A DNA stretch of 15,490 nt from Bacteroidota bacterium (GTDB taxonomy: Bacteria > Bacteroidota > Bacteroidia > Bacteroidales > UBA1556): contig QMPB01000035.1 in assembly GCA_003648395.1 (NCBI GenBank), forward strand, positions 1 through 15,490. The letters run 5' to 3'. A model generated the notes under the pieces. The model was not told the DNA's origin, searched no databases, and saw only the letters and a list, made by a program, of their open reading frames with translations. A program made the translations under genes and the position numbers. Of the stretch, positions 14,210 through 15,490 are shown piece after piece. Numbering within the stretch: the first letter of the stretch is position 1; the number at the start of each line of letters is the position of its first letter.

Positions 14210-14938
14210 TTATTTTTTTTGTTGTTGGTTAATATATTCTTCTGCTGCCTTAAGACTTTCTATTTTACCACAATCGAACCAATAGTTATCATTATGTTCA
14301 TAGCCCATAATCTTATTATCTTTTCCTTTGTCTAAGTAAAATGGCACTATTGATAATTTCTCAATTATTAACTTCTCTATTAAAGAAGAATTAATCCAGT
14401 GAATACCACTAAATGCAAACTGATTAACATTATCATTTTTTTTATCACACCATATTTCATTACCATTACTAATGTTTTGCCAGCCTACAAGTCTATTCTC
14501 ATGGTTGAATAAAAGATAGCGTGAAGTATCTCTATTTCTTATTGCAAGAGTAGCCATGCTTTTATTCTCCTTATGAAATTGATACATTCTTCTAATATCA
14601 ATATTCGAGATTACATCAACATTGTATAATAATATATCTTCATTTCCATCAAAAAGATGAGCAGCTTTTGCTAGCCCACCAGCAGTATCAAGTAGTATTT
14701 CTTCGTAACTTAGTGTTATATTATATCCGAAATTATTATTTTGTTTTAAATATTCTTCAATTTTATCCGCAAAATGATGAGTATTAATAATGAATTGGTT
14801 TATACCTGAATTAGCTAAATATCTTAAATTATAAGCTAATAAGCTCATATTCAAAAAAGGAGCTAAAGCTTTAGGTTTGTCTTTTGTAATAGGATAGAGG
14901 CGAGTCCCCAATCCTGCCGCAAATATCATCGCTTTCAT
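14210..14938 (-). CDS. Sugar-phosphate nucleotidyltransferase
   Basis: The 242-residue protein begins with the signature FAAGLGTRLYPITKDKPKAL; Gly9-x-Gly11-Thr-Arg13 and Lys23 bind the nucleotide and phosphate. LDTAGGL at residues 83-89 and the metal-binding Asp108 (YNVDV) complete the fold of NTP-dependent sugar-1-phosphate uridylyl/guanylyl/thymidylyl transferases. The closest likeness I recall is the short MurNAc-1-phosphate uridylyltransferase-like group used in cell-wall recycling, but the sugar and the nucleotide cannot be fixed from sequence. No kinase partner is visible in the window. It is the first gene of a minus-strand unit with the AddB-like nuclease. A weak TATCTTCG match on the minus strand (14978-14971) may be its promoter. 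Confidence 0.85.
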   Translation of the reverse strand: MKAMIFAAGLGTRLYPITKDKPKALAPFLNMSLLAYNLRYLANSGINQFIINTHHFADKIEEYLKQNNNFGYNITLSYEEILLDTAGGLAKAAHLFDGNEDILLYNVDVISNIDIRRMYQFHKENKSMATLAIRNRDTSRYLLFNHENRLVGWQNISNGNEIWCDKKNDNVNQFAFSGIHWINSSLIEKLIIEKLSIVPFYLDKGKDNKIMGYEHNDNYWFDCGKIESLKAAEEYINQQQKK

Positions 14939-15109
14939 AAGTATACTATTTTTGCTGTTTTATTATTTTTCGAAGATAAAGAAAATACGAATTGTAAGAA
15001 TTAATTATTAAAAAAAATCTTACTAATATAATTTGTAGAACTACTTTATGTGAAAATTATAATGCATAAAAATTGTGAAATATTTCGCTAAATCAATTCC
15101 ATATAAATC

Positions 15110-15117
15110 TATTTTTG
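15110..15117 (+). promoter_or_regulatory. -7 element of the nucleoid-associated protein gene
   Basis: TATTTTTG followed by CAAAA matches TAnnTTTG and lies 27 bases before ATG 15145. The -33 region lacks a clear TTTG. A second TATTTTTG on the plus strand lies at 14947-14954, too far away to be the likely main promoter. Confidence 0.5.
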
Positions 15118-15144
15118 CAAAATATATTTTAATTAGACCATAGC

Positions 15145-15490
15145 ATGATAGAATTTGATGAAGCAATAATAAATAACCTGATTTTTCATAGAATAGGAAT
15201 GGATCAAAGTGTTTCTTTTCTCAATGAGAAAGAATATGGAGTTAATAATGATCCAGAGGAAGATCTATTAAGAAAGATATTTTTGAAACCATTTTCTACT
15301 AGTTTGTCTACTTATGAATTTAAGCATGATATTGATATAGAGCTAAATGTGTTATTTAAGATAGCTAAAGACATTTATAAAGAAGAGGATTTTGTTAAAG
15401 CATCAAAAGATATTCATCAACATTTAAAAGATGTATCGAAGCACCCAAATATTAAAGATGGTGATTTGTTTGTGGTGAAGTATGATAATG
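15145..15490 (+). CDS. Nucleoid-associated protein, NdpA/NA37 family (5' part)
   Basis: ATG 15145 opens a frame of 115 complete codons that runs off the right edge of the window. The sequence starts MIEFDEAIINNLIFHRIG and contains LLRKIFLKPFSTS, then a segment ending SKHPNIKDGDLFVVKY. This pattern is typical of the 37-kDa nucleoid-associated family (NdpA/YejK-like) as found in Bacteroidota, where the whole protein is about 340 residues. Such proteins associate with the nucleoid, but their job in this phylum is not established. The start fits the promoter at 15110-15117. Only the N-terminal third is visible. Confidence 0.8.
   Translation, partial: MIEFDEAIINNLIFHRIGMDQSVSFLNEKEYGVNNDPEEDLLRKIFLKPFSTSLSTYEFKHDIDIELNVLFKIAKDIYKEEDFVKASKDIHQHLKDVSKHPNIKDGDLFVVKYDN

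Noticed and set aside
13958..14335. Plus-strand open frame across the junction of the AddB-like and nucleotidyltransferase genes
   Set aside because: It is antisense to two genes with clear motifs and has no promoter or known domain.

Overview
The window is an AT-rich piece of a Bacteroidota chromosome, most likely an anaerobic member of the Bacteroidales or a close relative. Three things point there. Several genes are preceded by the Bacteroidota sigma-factor -7 element TAnnTTTG, usually as TACTTTTG. FeoA and FeoB are fused in one protein. The Rnf genes run rnfB-C-D-G-E-A behind an RseC/SoxR-reducing-type gene. I found no rRNA, tRNA, CRISPR array, phage or complete mobile element.

Layout, left to right. 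1-126 holds the C-terminal end of a broken IS1182-like transposase on the minus strand. 201-1250 is a LuxC-family acyl-CoA reductase and 1391-1642 is type B ribosomal protein L31, each with its own promoter; L31 ends in a clear terminator at 1668-1692. 1906-4425 is a FeoA-FeoB ferrous iron transporter with a long, structured leader. It is followed closely by an RseC-type membrane protein (4463-4885). A 347-base gap holding dyads and a promoter precedes the six-gene rnf operon (5233-10674). On the minus strand come a DnaQ-like exonuclease (10710-11249), an AddB-like nuclease of 943 residues (11374-14205) and a sugar-phosphate nucleotidyltransferase (14210-14938). At the right edge the first 115 codons of a plus-strand nucleoid-associated protein (NdpA/NA37 family) begin at 15145.

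How the genes fit together. The central theme is iron and redox energy: FeoAB imports ferrous iron, and the Rnf complex next to it is rich in iron-sulfur clusters and couples electron flow from ferredoxin to NAD+ with ion pumping. RseC-type proteins are recurrent neighbours of rnf. The minus-strand genes look like housekeeping DNA repair and cell-envelope or sugar-nucleotide functions.

I did not find a convincing undescribed multi-gene system. The most unusual features are sequence-level: a 12-bp coding minisatellite that gives RnfB a Lys/Glu/Ala/Val tail, including a perfect 60-bp duplication; two rnf intergenic gaps (C-D and E-A) built to the same plan from different sequences, with an inverted arm followed by two direct repeats just before the start codon; a long hairpin and a perfect dyad in the feoAB leader; and a 16-bp palindrome that contains the -7 element of the acyl-CoA reductase promoter.
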